Source: Sphingomonas palustris
GTDB lineage: Bacteria > Pseudomonadota > Alphaproteobacteria > Sphingomonadales > Sphingomonadaceae
DNA length: 38,008 nt
Reading direction: 5' to 3'
Assembly (NCBI GenBank): GCA_026225215.1
Contig: JAMFSI010000047.1
Span: 1-38,008 of the forward strand
The position numbers were made by a program, and so were the translations under genes. Position 1 is the stretch's first letter. Every line of letters begins with the position of its first letter. Below are positions 1 to 7,485 of the stretch, one piece after another. The notes under the pieces were generated by a model. That model worked only from the letters and a program-made list of their open reading frames with translations. It did no database searches and was not told where the DNA came from.

Positions 1-758
1 CGGCGGTCGCCTTCGCGCTCGAGCATAATCCGGACCTGATCGCCGCGCGCGAGCGGAGCGAGGCCGCGAAAATCGACGTGCGGACCGCAGGCGCTGCGCG
101 TTTGCCCAAGCTCAGCCTGTTCGCCGATAGCCTCTACGGCAATTATTTCGGGACATTGTCGATCATTGGCTACGGCAATTTGAATGGCATTCTGCCGCAA
201 TCGGGCACGACCGCCGATGTCGGGGTGCGCGCCACCATCCCGCTCTATCAAGGCGGTCGGCCCACCGCGCAGGTTCGCCAGGCCCAGGCTCGGGAAGGCG
301 CAGCGCTCGAAGACGAGATCGGCTCGGAGCGGTCGGTGATTGCGCAGGTCCGCGCCGCTTTCTCCGCTTATCAGGCGGCCATTGCGATCACCCAATCGAG
401 CGAGACCGCGGTCGATGCCGCCAAGCTGAGCCTGGAAGGCGTGCGCGCGGAAAACAGCGTCGGCAATCGCACCATCCTCGATATTCTCAATGCCGAACAG
501 GAGCTGGTCAACGCCCAGCAGCAATTGGCGACGGCGCGGCGCAATGCCTATGTCGCAGGTTTTTCCTTGCTGGCGGCAATGGGCAAGGCCGAAGCGCGCG
601 ATCTCGGGCTTGACGGCGGCACGCTTTACGATCCCAATCCGCATTACCGCGCCGCCAAGGCGACGCTGTGGGACTGGGGCTCCGACCCCACTCCGGTGGC
701 TGGGTCGACTCGCACCGTTGACACACCGACGCAGGATGGGTCTATTCCGAAAGAATGA
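1..758 (+). CDS. TolC family outer membrane efflux protein, 3' part (5' end outside window)
   Basis: The reading frame is open from base 3 to the TGA at 756-758 and enters the window already coding, so the N-terminus with its signal peptide is missing. The visible part has the marks of an outer membrane factor: a strand segment around a TIPLYQGG motif, then long alpha-helical coiled-coil sequence rich in Gln, Ala and Glu (ending near NAEQELVNAQQQLATARRN), and a short polar tail. Such proteins form trimeric outer-membrane tunnels for type I secretion or RND efflux. No inner-membrane partner is visible, so the substrate cannot be inferred. The next gene starts about 60 bases downstream. Family assignment is strong; the specific role is unknown. 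Confidence 0.9.
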   Translation, partial: AVAFALEHNPDLIAARERSEAAKIDVRTAGAARLPKLSLFADSLYGNYFGTLSIIGYGNLNGILPQSGTTADVGVRATIPLYQGGRPTAQVRQAQAREGAALEDEIGSERSVIAQVRAAFSAYQAAIAITQSSETAVDAAKLSLEGVRAENSVGNRTILDILNAEQELVNAQQQLATARRNAYVAGFSLLAAMGKAEARDLGLDGGTLYDPNPHYRAAKATLWDWGSDPTPVAGSTRTVDTPTQDGSIPKE

Positions 759-820
759 TTTCGCTCGCGATACCTGTTACAGCCGTTGGCAGAATCAGCG
801 CGACTTTATAGGATTTATTG

Positions 821-1315
821 ATGCGCCAGCCCGGTGAACCATCCGTTGATGAAATTCTTGATTCGATCAAGAAAGTCATCGCGCGCGACAATCGCGTGGG
901 CGCCACCGGGCGCGACACCCGCGAAAATACCGTTACCCCGCCTGTTGTCGCGCCCTCGCCCGCCGTTAGTGTCGTGCACGATGATGACGTGCTGGACCTG
1001 GCGATGTCTGAGCAATTTCTCGATTCGGAGGATCACGATGATCCCGGCACCGCTAGCCTCGACGATGGCGAAGCCGCTCCGCTGGTCACCGCCCAATCGC
1101 GCTCCGCGATGCGCGAATCGCTGGCGGCATTGGCCATGATGGCCAAGCCGGGCGCCAGTCCGCAGATCGTCCGCTCGGGGAAAACCTCGCTGGAAGAATT
1201 GACTCGCGAGTTGCTGCGCCCGGCGCTCGCCGAGTGGCTCGATCAGCATCTGCCCGCGATGGTCGAGCGCATGGTGGCCAGCGAAATTGCACGGATCGTC
1301 GGCAAGAAGCCCTAA
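821..1315 (+). CDS. popZ: PopZ-like polar organising protein (DUF2497 family)
   Basis: This 164-residue protein has the PopZ/DUF2497 layout. A short conserved N-terminal amphipathic helix (residues 7-25, core SVDEILDSIKKVI) is followed by a variable acidic, low-complexity linker (about 30-90), then a conserved C-terminal helical part (about 120-162) with LEELTRELLRPAL and AEWLDQHLP. In Caulobacter the N-terminal helix binds client proteins and the C-terminal helices build the polar matrix that holds ParB-bound origins. The length is close to Caulobacter PopZ. ATG 821 was chosen over TTG 818 because family members begin just before the xEPSxDEIL motif. The gene is about 10 kb from the candidate oriC and 16 kb from parS. 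The symbol is by family; pole organising here is inference. Confidence 0.8.
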   Translation: MRQPGEPSVDEILDSIKKVIARDNRVGATGRDTRENTVTPPVVAPSPAVSVVHDDDVLDLAMSEQFLDSEDHDDPGTASLDDGEAAPLVTAQSRSAMRESLAALAMMAKPGASPQIVRSGKTSLEELTRELLRPALAEWLDQHLPAMVERMVASEIARIVGKKP

Positions 1316-1341
1316 GCTTCCGCACCGATTATTCGCTGATC

Positions 1342-1773
1342 ATGGCCAAGCCCGACCCCGCCGCGCTCGATCCGTCGCGCTATCCTTTCCAGTGCCAGAT
1401 CGCCACGCGGTTCGGTGATCTCGACACCAATTTGCATCTCAATAACGTCGCGCTGGCAGGGATCTGCGAAGATTCACGCGTGCGGTTCCACCGCGCCTCG
1501 GGCTATCATGGCGCGCTCGGCGCAATGACGACGATGGTTGCCAGCTTCAGCATCGAATATTTGGGTCAGGCCTATTACCCCCAGCCGGTCGATGGCCACG
1601 TCGCCATCGCCAAATTGGGACGCACCAGCTACGTGCTCCATCAACTGCTGATGCAAGAGGGCCGGGTGGTGAGCTTTGCCCAGTCGATCCTGGTTTGCAT
1701 CGCCGATAATCGACCTGCCGCTATTCCCGCAGCGTTTGTCGATAGCACCGCTGAATGGATGTTACGGATATGA
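1342..1773 (+). CDS. Acyl-CoA thioesterase, hot-dog fold (4HBT type)
   Basis: This is a 143-residue single-domain hot-dog protein. The motif [13 protein letters not shown] at about residues 23-35 matches the 4HBT thioesterase signature DxDxxxHxNN, whose first Asp is the usual catalytic residue. A Tyr-Leu-Gly strand follows in the middle, as in YbgC/FadM-like enzymes. Members hydrolyse acyl-CoA thioesters; chain preference cannot be read here. ATG 1342 is chosen because the open frame upstream overlaps the popZ-like gene and does not resemble the family. The stop overlaps the start of the next gene as ATGA, suggesting translational coupling to the [2Fe-2S] protein. Confidence 0.8.
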   Translation: MAKPDPAALDPSRYPFQCQIATRFGDLDTNLHLNNVALAGICEDSRVRFHRASGYHGALGAMTTMVASFSIEYLGQAYYPQPVDGHVAIAKLGRTSYVLHQLLMQEGRVVSFAQSILVCIADNRPAAIPAAFVDSTAEWMLRI

Positions 1774-2168
1774 CGGCAAATTCGGATGAACTCGCCCGCG
1801 CGGCGGAGGCGCTGGCAACAGCCGGCGGCGATGGCATTCGCCGCCATATCTTCCTCTGCGCCGAGCCGCAGAAGGGCGAATGCTGTTCGCTCGCAGTCGG
1901 GGCGCCGGCCTGGCGCTATCTGAAAAAGCGGCTCAAGGAACTCGGGCTGGATCGCGATGGTGGCATCGCTCGCACCAAGGCCGACTGCCTAAAGATCTGC
2001 TCGGCGGGGCCGATCGCCGTGGTCTGGCCCGATGGCGTGTGGTACCATAGCTGCACCGAACCGGTGCTCGAACGCATCATTCAGGAGCACCTGGTCGGCG
2101 GGGTCCCGGTGGAGGATTTTCGCCTGCGCCCGGCCGCTTCCCGCGAAGATTTCGCGCCAGATATTTAA
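1770..2168 (+). CDS. (2Fe-2S) ferredoxin domain protein (thioredoxin-like)
   Basis: This 132-residue protein carries the thioredoxin-like [2Fe-2S] pattern: HIFLCAE near residue 30, GECC about eight residues later, then [10 protein letters not shown] near 75-85. The cysteines would ligate a [2Fe-2S] cluster as in the small subunit NuoE or Aquifex-type ferredoxin. The end carries a WYHSCTEP motif common in alphaproteobacterial versions. It is probably a cytosolic electron carrier with unknown partner. ATG 1770 is preferred over 1755 because it gives an ATGA overlap with the preceding thioesterase. The 3' end overlaps tail-to-tail with the small membrane-protein gene on the minus strand. Confidence 0.85.
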   Translation: MTANSDELARAAEALATAGGDGIRRHIFLCAEPQKGECCSLAVGAPAWRYLKKRLKELGLDRDGGIARTKADCLKICSAGPIAVVWPDGVWYHSCTEPVLERIIQEHLVGGVPVEDFRLRPAASREDFAPDI

Positions 2169-2385
2169 TCCCCATCAAACCCGAGCCGACCAGCATCACC
2201 GCGCCAGCGAGTAAGGCCGCGACGACGTAGCGCCGGATCGCTGCATATCCTGCGTGGCTCGCCGCCAGCCGCAACGCCACCACCACCAGGGCGACCGTCG
2301 CCGCCATCAGCCAGCGCATAACGCGGCGAAAACGCATCCATGCATAAGCGGCGATCTCGGGGTCGGTGGCCATGCGGAGCGGCAT
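2077..2385 (-). CDS. Hypothetical small membrane protein, proline-rich N-terminus
   Basis: The minus-strand frame encodes about 102 residues from ATG 2385 (98 from ATG 2373). The two predicted transmembrane segments lie around residues 22-36 ([16 protein letters not shown]) and 46-68 ([19 protein letters not shown]). A basic, proline-rich cytosolic tail follows ([15 protein letters not shown]). The frame continues upstream through a proline-rich stretch and then antisense to the CBS gene, so a more upstream non-ATG start is possible. The last 92 bases overlap the end of the ferredoxin gene on the other strand. I recognise no family. It is kept because it fills an otherwise empty gap and has clear hydrophobic segments; the frame could still be chance in GC-rich DNA. 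Confidence 0.5.
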   Translation of the reverse strand: MPLRMATDPEIAAYAWMRFRRVMRWLMAATVALVVVALRLAASHAGYAAIRRYVVAALLAGAVMLVGSGLMGIKYLARNLRGKRPGAGENPPPGPRRPGAPE

Positions 2386-2544
2386 GGGCGGCGGAGGCCG
2401 CGGAGGCAAGACAGGAACCCGGATGGCCGGCGGAGGTTGGGAGTCCGGTGGCGGGATATAATTCCCATCGCTCCCGCGATCCGCTGGCCATTTTGTCCGA
2501 CCAGTGGCATAATCGCGGCATAATATAATCAGGAGAGAGCAGCC

Positions 2545-2973
2545 ATGACGATTGCGCGTCTGATTCAGGGCCGTTCGGTGCAGATGATCCGCTGCACGGG
2601 CCAGACTTCCGTCCGCGATGCGGTGGCCTTGTTGGCCGACAAGCGCATCGGTGCGATGCCGGTGTTCGATGGCGATCATATCTGCGGAATCTTTTCCGAA
2701 CGTGATGTCATCCATCAATTGCGCGAGCTGGGCCCGACGATGCTCGAACGCACCGTCAGCGAGTTGATGACCGCACCGCCAATCACCGTCAGCCCGGAGA
2801 CGGCGGCGCTGGATGCGCTGACGCTGATGACGCGGCGCCGCATCCGCCATTTGCCGGTCGTCAGCGATGGCAAGGTGATCGATTTCATCTCGATCGGCGA
2901 TCTGGTCAAATACCGTATCGATCTGGTCCAGTCGGAAGCCGAGGCGATGCGGACCTTTATCCAGATGGCCTGA
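2545..2973 (+). CDS. CBS domain-containing protein (paired CBS)
   Basis: This 142-residue protein consists almost entirely of two CBS domains: about residues 10-60 (VRDAVALLADKRIGAMPVFD, then GIFSERDVI) and 73-130 (MTAPPITVSPETAALDALTLM, then RRIRHLPVV and FISIGDLVKYRI). Stand-alone CBS pairs bind adenine nucleotides and usually regulate another protein. A clear ribosome-binding sequence (GGAGAG) lies just before the ATG. Downstream is the ErpA-type gene, also on the plus strand, after a 73-base gap. The regulated target cannot be told from the context. Confidence 0.9.
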   Translation: MTIARLIQGRSVQMIRCTGQTSVRDAVALLADKRIGAMPVFDGDHICGIFSERDVIHQLRELGPTMLERTVSELMTAPPITVSPETAALDALTLMTRRRIRHLPVVSDGKVIDFISIGDLVKYRIDLVQSEAEAMRTFIQMA

Positions 2974-3046
2974 TCAGCCAGACATCTGGAGAGGAGCTAT
3001 GGAAGGAGCTCTTGTGGCCGGGGCCATGGGAGCCTACATTCCTGGT

Positions 3047-3391
3047 ATGGACCAAACCACCGCCTCGCCTTCCCTCACGCTTAGCCCCTCGGCCGCCGCG
3101 CGGGTGGCCGCCATTGCCGCCAAGCAAGGCGCGCCCGCGATCCTGCGGCTGGCAGTGGACGGCGGCGGTTGCTCGGGCTTTCAATATCGCTTCGGCATGG
3201 CCGAGACTGCAGATGCGGACGATCTCGTCACCGAAACCGATGGGGTGCGTCTGGTCGTCGATCCGGTCAGCCTGGATCTCGTTGCCGGCTGCGTCGTCGA
3301 TTACGTCGAATCGCTCGGCGGCTCGGCGTTCAAGGTCGAAAACCCGAATGCCACGGCCGGCTGCGGGTGCGGTTCCAGTTTCGCGATCTAG
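3047..3391 (+). CDS. erpA: Iron-sulfur cluster insertion protein ErpA (HesB/IscA family)
   Basis: This is a 114-residue A-type Fe-S carrier. It has the three invariant cysteines: C42 in GGGCSGFQY, and C106 and C108 in the C-terminal GCGCGSSF. These hold a bridging cluster in a homodimer that passes [2Fe-2S] or [4Fe-4S] units to target enzymes. Two upstream in-frame starts exist (2999 and 3026), but ATG 3047 gives the family's usual N-terminus just before the first strand. A lone A-type gene outside an isc or suf operon is more typical of ErpA than IscA, which is why that name is used; paralogues elsewhere could change it. The xthA gene starts 11 bases after the stop. Confidence 0.88.
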   Translation: MDQTTASPSLTLSPSAAARVAAIAAKQGAPAILRLAVDGGGCSGFQYRFGMAETADADDLVTETDGVRLVVDPVSLDLVAGCVVDYVESLGGSAFKVENPNATAGCGCGSSFAI

Positions 3392-3402
3392 AAGCGCCCG
3401 CA

Positions 3403-4179
3403 TTGAAAATCGCCACGTTCAATATCAATGGTATCAAGGCGCGCCTGCCGCGCCTGCTCGAATGGCTCGAGGAAACCCGGCCCGACGTCGCCTGCCTGCA
3501 GGAGATCAAGACCCAGGATGAGGGTTTTCCGGAAGCCGATCTGGCCCGCATCGGCTATCAGGCGATCTGGCACGGCCAGAAAGGCTTCAACGGCGTCGCC
3601 ATCCTGGCTGCTGGCTCCAAACCACTGGAAATTCAACGCGGACTGGCGGGTGAAGCCGAGGACGAGCACAGCCGCTATCTCGAAGCCGAGGTCTTCGGAC
3701 TGCGCATCGCCTGCATTTACCTGCCCAATGGCAATCCCCAGCCCGGGCCGAAATTCGATTATAAATTGCGCTGGATGAAGCGGTTACGCGCACGCATGGC
3801 GGAAATCGCCGCCGAGGAAGTGCCCGCCATCGTCACCGGCGACTACAACATCATCCCTCATGACAGCGATGTCTGGGCGGTGGCCGCCATGGCCGACGAC
3901 GCGCTGATGCAGCCCGCCTCCCGCGATGCCTATGCCCGATTGCTCGGCGACGGCTGGACCGACGCCCTCGCCACCCATTACCCGCGCGGCGGCATCTGGA
4001 CTTTCTGGGATTATCAGGCCGGAGCCTGGCAACGAGATCACGGCTTCCGTATCGATCACGCGCTGCTGTCACCCGAACTGGCTGATCGGCTGATCGCTTG
4101 TGGCGTCGACAAGGACCATCGCGGGCGAGAAAAGGCCAGCGATCATGCGCCGGTCTGGGTTACGCTGCGCGCTAATTAA
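3403..4179 (+). CDS. xthA: Exodeoxyribonuclease III (xth family AP endonuclease)
   Basis: This 258-residue enzyme of the exonuclease/endonuclease/phosphatase fold incises abasic sites and removes 3' blocks in base-excision repair. Motifs in order: NINGIKAR near residue 7; LQEIKTQD (metal-binding Glu); YLPNGNP; GDYNIIP (catalytic Asp and Asn); RIDHALLSP; and a final KASDHAPVW containing the catalytic Asp-His. The start is TTG 3403, which gives the canonical MKIATFNINGI beginning and lies 11 bases after the erpA stop; the open frame upstream runs through erpA and is not real. The first copy of the palindromic 3'-end repeat follows about 24 bases after the stop. Confidence 0.92.
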   Translation: MKIATFNINGIKARLPRLLEWLEETRPDVACLQEIKTQDEGFPEADLARIGYQAIWHGQKGFNGVAILAAGSKPLEIQRGLAGEAEDEHSRYLEAEVFGLRIACIYLPNGNPQPGPKFDYKLRWMKRLRARMAEIAAEEVPAIVTGDYNIIPHDSDVWAVAAMADDALMQPASRDAYARLLGDGWTDALATHYPRGGIWTFWDYQAGAWQRDHGFRIDHALLSPELADRLIACGVDKDHRGREKASDHAPVWVTLRAN

Positions 4180-4203
4180 AAATTAGAGCGATAAAAAGGT
4201 TTT

Positions 4204-4340
4204 CTGGGGCTTTTTGCCCCAGACCCCGTTTACTGTCGCCGTTGTGGATCGTTCCAGCCGGGCGCAAATTCGTAGCGCCCTGGGCTTTATAGCCGCTTCG
4301 CGGTGGAGCGTAGCAGGACGGGGAGCCGAAGGCCCCCCGT
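4204..4340 (+). repeat. Palindromic 3'-end repeat, copy A (after xthA)
   Basis: Hairpin 1 is CTGGGGC-TTTTT-GCCCCAG (4204-4222) followed by ACCCCGTTTACTGTC. A middle stem GGGCGC/GCGCCC lies at 4260-4265 and 4275-4280. Then comes a 33-base segment (4282-4314) that matches copy C at 27 of 33 positions by hand alignment. A last palindrome ACGGGG...CCCCGT lies at 4318-4340. The element fills the gap between convergent xthA and the wall-hydrolase gene. It may act as a bidirectional terminator or mRNA 3'-end stabiliser; that role is inferred. Confidence 0.75.
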
Positions 4341-4347
4341 AATTGTC

Positions 4348-5049
4348 TTAGCGATAAAAGATATGGTGATCGATTTGAGTCACCCGCGCCTTGGTCATAC
4401 GCCAGCCGGGGGAAACCCGCGCAGCGTGAAAGAACAACGCGCCCTCGGCAGGGCTTTGCCAGCTGCCGGCATCGGCGATCCTGGCCAGCGCGACCGCCCT
4501 TTGCCACATGCGCGACTGGTGATCGACGCTGGGCATCGCGGAACCGTGCACGAAGGAGAATTGCGAAGGCTGGGTAACCACGCCGCAATAGCTGGAGGGG
4601 AAACGCCCGGACTTCGTCCGCGCAATAATCACGCGACCTACGGCCAGCTGGCCTTCCAGCGATTCGCTCTTGGCCTCGAAATATATCGCGCCCGCCAGGC
4701 ATTTCATTTCACCCGTCAGATCGGTCGTTGCGGGTTGCTCCGCCACCAATTCCTCGAGCGACGCTGCCACGACCGCTGCCGGAGCGCGGCTGTCGGTGGT
4801 ATTCAGTTCGGAGCGAGGAAGGGGCTGGATGCCTTCGTCAGCCGCACTGTGGGGCTGAACATCCGCTGTCAGCGGCTGAGCGGCGGGAGCGGCAAATCCG
4901 GCTTCATTCGAAACCGGAACAGTGGGACCAGAAACGCGGCTGGCCGCTGCATGTTCGGCAGCTGCGCTGGAACCAGCGGCGCCAAACAGAGTTACCATAA
5001 GCGTAGCGACGATAGAAATGCCGCTGGCCCGATTCAAAAGCTTACTCAT
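4348..5049 (-). CDS. Secreted cell wall hydrolase (SleB domain)
   Basis: This 233-residue exported protein has a signal peptide at about residues 1-31 (basic start, hydrophobic core ATLMVTLFGAAGSSA). A low-complexity linker rich in Ala, Pro and Thr follows to about residue 110, then a SleB-type hydrolase domain to the end. The domain shows CLAGAIYFEAKSESLEGQLAVG, whose Glu in YFEA is the likely catalytic acid, and then a QFSF motif, VDHQSRMW and GALFFHA. SleB enzymes are lytic-transglycosylase-like amidases that cut peptidoglycan; in non-sporulating alphaproteobacteria they act on the periplasmic wall. ATG 5049 gives a clean signal peptide, unlike the upstream start at 5097. The gene converges on xthA across repeat copy A. 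Confidence 0.87.
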   Translation of the reverse strand: MSKLLNRASGISIVATLMVTLFGAAGSSAAAEHAAASRVSGPTVPVSNEAGFAAPAAQPLTADVQPHSAADEGIQPLPRSELNTTDSRAPAAVVAASLEELVAEQPATTDLTGEMKCLAGAIYFEAKSESLEGQLAVGRVIIARTKSGRFPSSYCGVVTQPSQFSFVHGSAMPSVDHQSRMWQRAVALARIADAGSWQSPAEGALFFHAARVSPGWRMTKARVTQIDHHIFYR

Positions 5050-5239
5050 TCGTTCGTTTTCTAAGGCGGTGGGCGCACCAAGACACAGGCCGCGCAAATC
5101 AGCGGCCCGAAATCGGGTCGCCAGGTCACGGAAAAGCCTGCCGGCTGCCCCCCGTCTGCGTGCTTGCCTGCCGACCTAAGTGTCAGCGGACCGCCTGCGC
5201 GTGGTGGAGCGAATCCCCTTTATGATGCAGTGCAACAAG

Positions 5240-5581
5240 TCAATGTTCACTGATGGTTAATCCGATGAACCGTTCCCCCCGCGCGATATCCAGTTCGACA
5301 ATCCATAGGTCGCGGTCCTGTTCGCGGCGGCGTTCGAGGTAGGTTGGCAGCGCTGTCGGATCTTGCGGATCATCGCGCCTGGAAAGGTGCCAGGTTCGGC
5401 TGCCGTCGGCCTGGGGCATTCGCTCGTAAACCCTCGAATTCGCGCCATTTTCTATAAGAACGACAAGGATCGAGCCCGAGTCGGGCTCTCCCTTGGCGAG
5501 CACCGTCGCAAATCCGCCCTCGCTCGAAACCTGGCGGATCAGGGCGGAAACCTCCAGGGCGGCGGGTAGCCGAGTACTCAC
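5240..5581 (-). CDS. DUF1491 family protein of unknown function
   Basis: This small protein (113 residues) starts at GTG 5581 with a GAGG ribosome-binding sequence nine bases upstream; the longer open frame back to 5710 overlaps the thioesterase gene and is not conserved-looking. The conserved DUF1491 features are RLPAALEVSALIRQVSSEGG near the N-terminus (paraphrased core EVSALIR), then GGFATVLAKGEPDSGS, a VYERMPQ strand and a DLWIVELD strand near the end. No catalytic motif is visible. It lies just downstream of the PaaI-like thioesterase in the same direction with about 28 bases between them. The family is alphaproteobacterial and has no assigned role that I know. Confidence 0.8.
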   Translation of the reverse strand: MSTRLPAALEVSALIRQVSSEGGFATVLAKGEPDSGSILVVLIENGANSRVYERMPQADGSRTWHLSRRDDPQDPTALPTYLERRREQDRDLWIVELDIARGERFIGLTISEH

Positions 5582-5609
5582 GCGCGCACCTCGCTTAGTT
5601 AACAATCGA

Positions 5610-6134
5610 TCAGGGCGCGAAAGCGCGCGCATAGCCCTCAAGGCCCGACAAGGCGATATGCGAGCGCATGAAGGTGCCGGTGCCGCGACCGATCTCCTCT
5701 TCCTCGTCATCGATCAACCGCGCCTCGGCGACCAGCACCCGGCGCCGACCGCTGATCCAGCGCCCTTCGGCATAGACACGGCCACCCCGGATGGGTCTTG
5801 AGAAATGCAGATTGAACGAGGTCGTCAGCAGAAACCGGTCCGTCACCAGGGTATTGGCGGCATAAAAGGCGGCATCATCGAGCATTTTGAAATAGATCGT
5901 GCCATGGGCCGCCCCGGCCGCGTGAAAACAGCTAGGATCGACATCGAAGGCGATGCGCGTGGCGCCTTCGCCGGTGATCGTCAGCTCCGAGCGGAATAAA
6001 TTGTTGATCGGTGCCGAAACGTAAAGGCTTTCGAGCGCACGCCAATGAAGCTGCGCACCGGCCACGGGCGCCGGCCCGGTCGAGGCCACCGAAATCTGTG
6101 CCTCCCCCTTTACTGGCTTTATCTCAGGCGGCAT
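5610..6134 (-). CDS. PaaI-like hot-dog thioesterase
   Basis: This is a 174-residue hot-dog protein. The central part holds SCFHAAGAAHGTIYFKMLDDAAFYAAN, where HGxxxxxxLDxA is the PaaI-type helix motif with a catalytic Asp. A strand RPIRGGRVYAEGRWISGRR follows, typical of the last beta strands of this fold. The enzyme would hydrolyse acyl-CoA thioesters, with unknown substrate. Its start overlaps the end of ptsN by 11 bases, so both are likely on one transcript with DUF1491 downstream. Substrate cannot be told. Confidence 0.82.
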   Translation of the reverse strand: MPPEIKPVKGEAQISVASTGPAPVAGAQLHWRALESLYVSAPINNLFRSELTITGEGATRIAFDVDPSCFHAAGAAHGTIYFKMLDDAAFYAANTLVTDRFLLTTSFNLHFSRPIRGGRVYAEGRWISGRRRVLVAEARLIDDEEEEIGRGTGTFMRSHIALSGLEGYARAFAP

Positions 6135-6591
6135 CGCGATCGATGACGTTGGACAAGAGGCCGTACAATGCTTCGTCGCTCAGAGCCTGTGTAAGAGCGC
6201 CATGCATACGATCATCGCGCATCATCCGCGAAATCGCCGCCAGCGCATGAAGATGCGCCGCTCCAGCCTGCTCGGGCGAGAGCAGGCCGAAAATCAGATC
6301 GACCGGCATATCATCGGCCGCGTCGAATATGACCGGAGATTTGAGCCGCAGAAACACCGCGACCGGCTCACCAAGATGCGGCATGCGGGCATGGGGAATG
6401 GCCACGCCGCGGCCAAATCCGGTACTGCCCAGCAGTTCACGCGCCCGGATCCGCTGTAGAACCATATCGCGGTCCAGCCCATAGACGCTGGCGAAACGGC
6501 TGGCCAACTGTTCGATGATCGCAGCTTTGCCATCGGCATGGATGGTGCCCACGGCTTCGGGAAGGAGGGTGAAAAGGGCCATCATCGCCAA
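6124..6591 (-). CDS. ptsN: PTS IIA-like nitrogen regulatory protein PtsN
   Basis: This 155-residue EIIA-Ntr-type protein has the phospho-acceptor motif GRGVAIPHARM with the active His at about residue 67, preceded by QRIRARELLGSTG. Later conserved parts are FLRLKSPVIFDA, VDLIFGLLSPE and HLHALAAISRM. It receives phosphate from PtsP and NPr and acts as a signalling protein, often on potassium transport and stress responses. Three in-frame ATGs (6591, 6585 and 6582) make the exact start uncertain by three residues. It follows the HPF gene in the same direction after about 160 bases, the usual hpf-ptsN pairing; an rpoN gene is not present in front. Confidence 0.92.
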   Translation of the reverse strand: MAMMALFTLLPEAVGTIHADGKAAIIEQLASRFASVYGLDRDMVLQRIRARELLGSTGFGRGVAIPHARMPHLGEPVAVFLRLKSPVIFDAADDMPVDLIFGLLSPEQAGAAHLHALAAISRMMRDDRMHGALTQALSDEALYGLLSNVIDRDAA

Positions 6592-6752
6592 TCGTCGAAT
6601 CGCCTGTTAATCCGCACGCCGTGACATCAGCGCACCGTCACCTGCGACGTGCCCCGGCCCGCAGCTTCAGCCCTATTCCTGAAAATCGGTAGCCAAATCC
6701 GGACCTGCCAGACCATCGGCGGCAAAGCCCATGGTCAGCAAGCCGAGGCATG

Positions 6753-7313
6753 TCAGGACGGTTCAACCCAGCCGATCGAGCCATCGCCGCGCCGATAGAC
6801 CATATTATGCTTGCCAGTGCCAGCATTTTTGAAAAGCAAAGCATTGGTATTCCGCAGATCCAGCATGATGACCGCATTTGAAACCGTCGCTTCGGGGACA
6901 TCCACCCGCATTTCGGCAATGACCAGCGGCGCATCCTGGACGACTTCTTCGGCCTCGGTCTCGTGTTCGGCAAAGATCGTATAGGATGCATCTTCCTCGC
7001 GCACGGCGTGAACGGTCTGATGATCCTTGAGCCGCCGATGGTGACGCCGCAGCTGGGTGTCGATCTTCTCGACGGCCTGATCCAGCGCCTGGTGCGCATC
7101 ACTCGCCAGCCCGGCTGCTTTCAGGATCAATCCGTGCCGGACATGGGTGATGATATCGCAGCGGAAAAACCCGCCGGGCGCCTTGCCGAAGGTGACCGCG
7201 GAAGACAGCGCCCGGCTGAAATGCTTCTCGACGATCGCCCCCAATCGCTCTTCCGAATGGCTGCGCAGGGCTTCACCGGTTTCGATCTGGTGGCCAGAAA
7301 TGCGAATGTCCAT
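6753..7313 (-). CDS. hpf: Ribosome hibernation promoting factor, long form
   Basis: This 186-residue protein has two domains. Residues 1-95 form the ribosome-binding HPF/YfiA fold (MDIRISGHQIETGEAL, VEKHFSRALSSAVTF, ending HHRRLKDH). An acidic linker follows, then a C-terminal dimerisation domain at about 130-186 (AVIMLDLRNTNALLFKN, GSIGWVEP). Long-form HPF alone dimerises 70S ribosomes into inactive 100S particles in stationary phase. A good ribosome-binding site (AAGGAG) lies at 11-12 bases before ATG 7313. The 172-base gap upstream, holding AT-rich stretches, probably carries its own promoter. ptsN follows. Confidence 0.94.
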   Translation of the reverse strand: MDIRISGHQIETGEALRSHSEERLGAIVEKHFSRALSSAVTFGKAPGGFFRCDIITHVRHGLILKAAGLASDAHQALDQAVEKIDTQLRRHHRRLKDHQTVHAVREEDASYTIFAEHETEAEEVVQDAPLVIAEMRVDVPEATVSNAVIMLDLRNTNALLFKNAGTGKHNMVYRRGDGSIGWVEPS

Positions 7314-7485
7314 GGATCGAAAACTCCTTCAGTCAAAAATAGGGACGGCAATCAAAAATGAGGGTCTGGCAAAAATGAGCGTGTGGCGGAAAAATCGGGT
7401 TCCCAATTCCTCGGAAACTCACGTAAAAACAAAAAGTTCGACCAGGCTAACAGAAATCCTCGCTCGTCCTACATCAATTGAGCCG

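Noticed and set aside
3169..3402. Upstream extension of xthA
   Set aside because: It overlaps erpA in another frame; TTG 3403 gives the canonical MKIATFNINGI start.
6592..6752. Short 19-codon frame (MGFAADGLAGPDLATDFQE) between hpf and ptsN on the minus strand
   Set aside because: No clear ribosome-binding site and too short to separate from chance.
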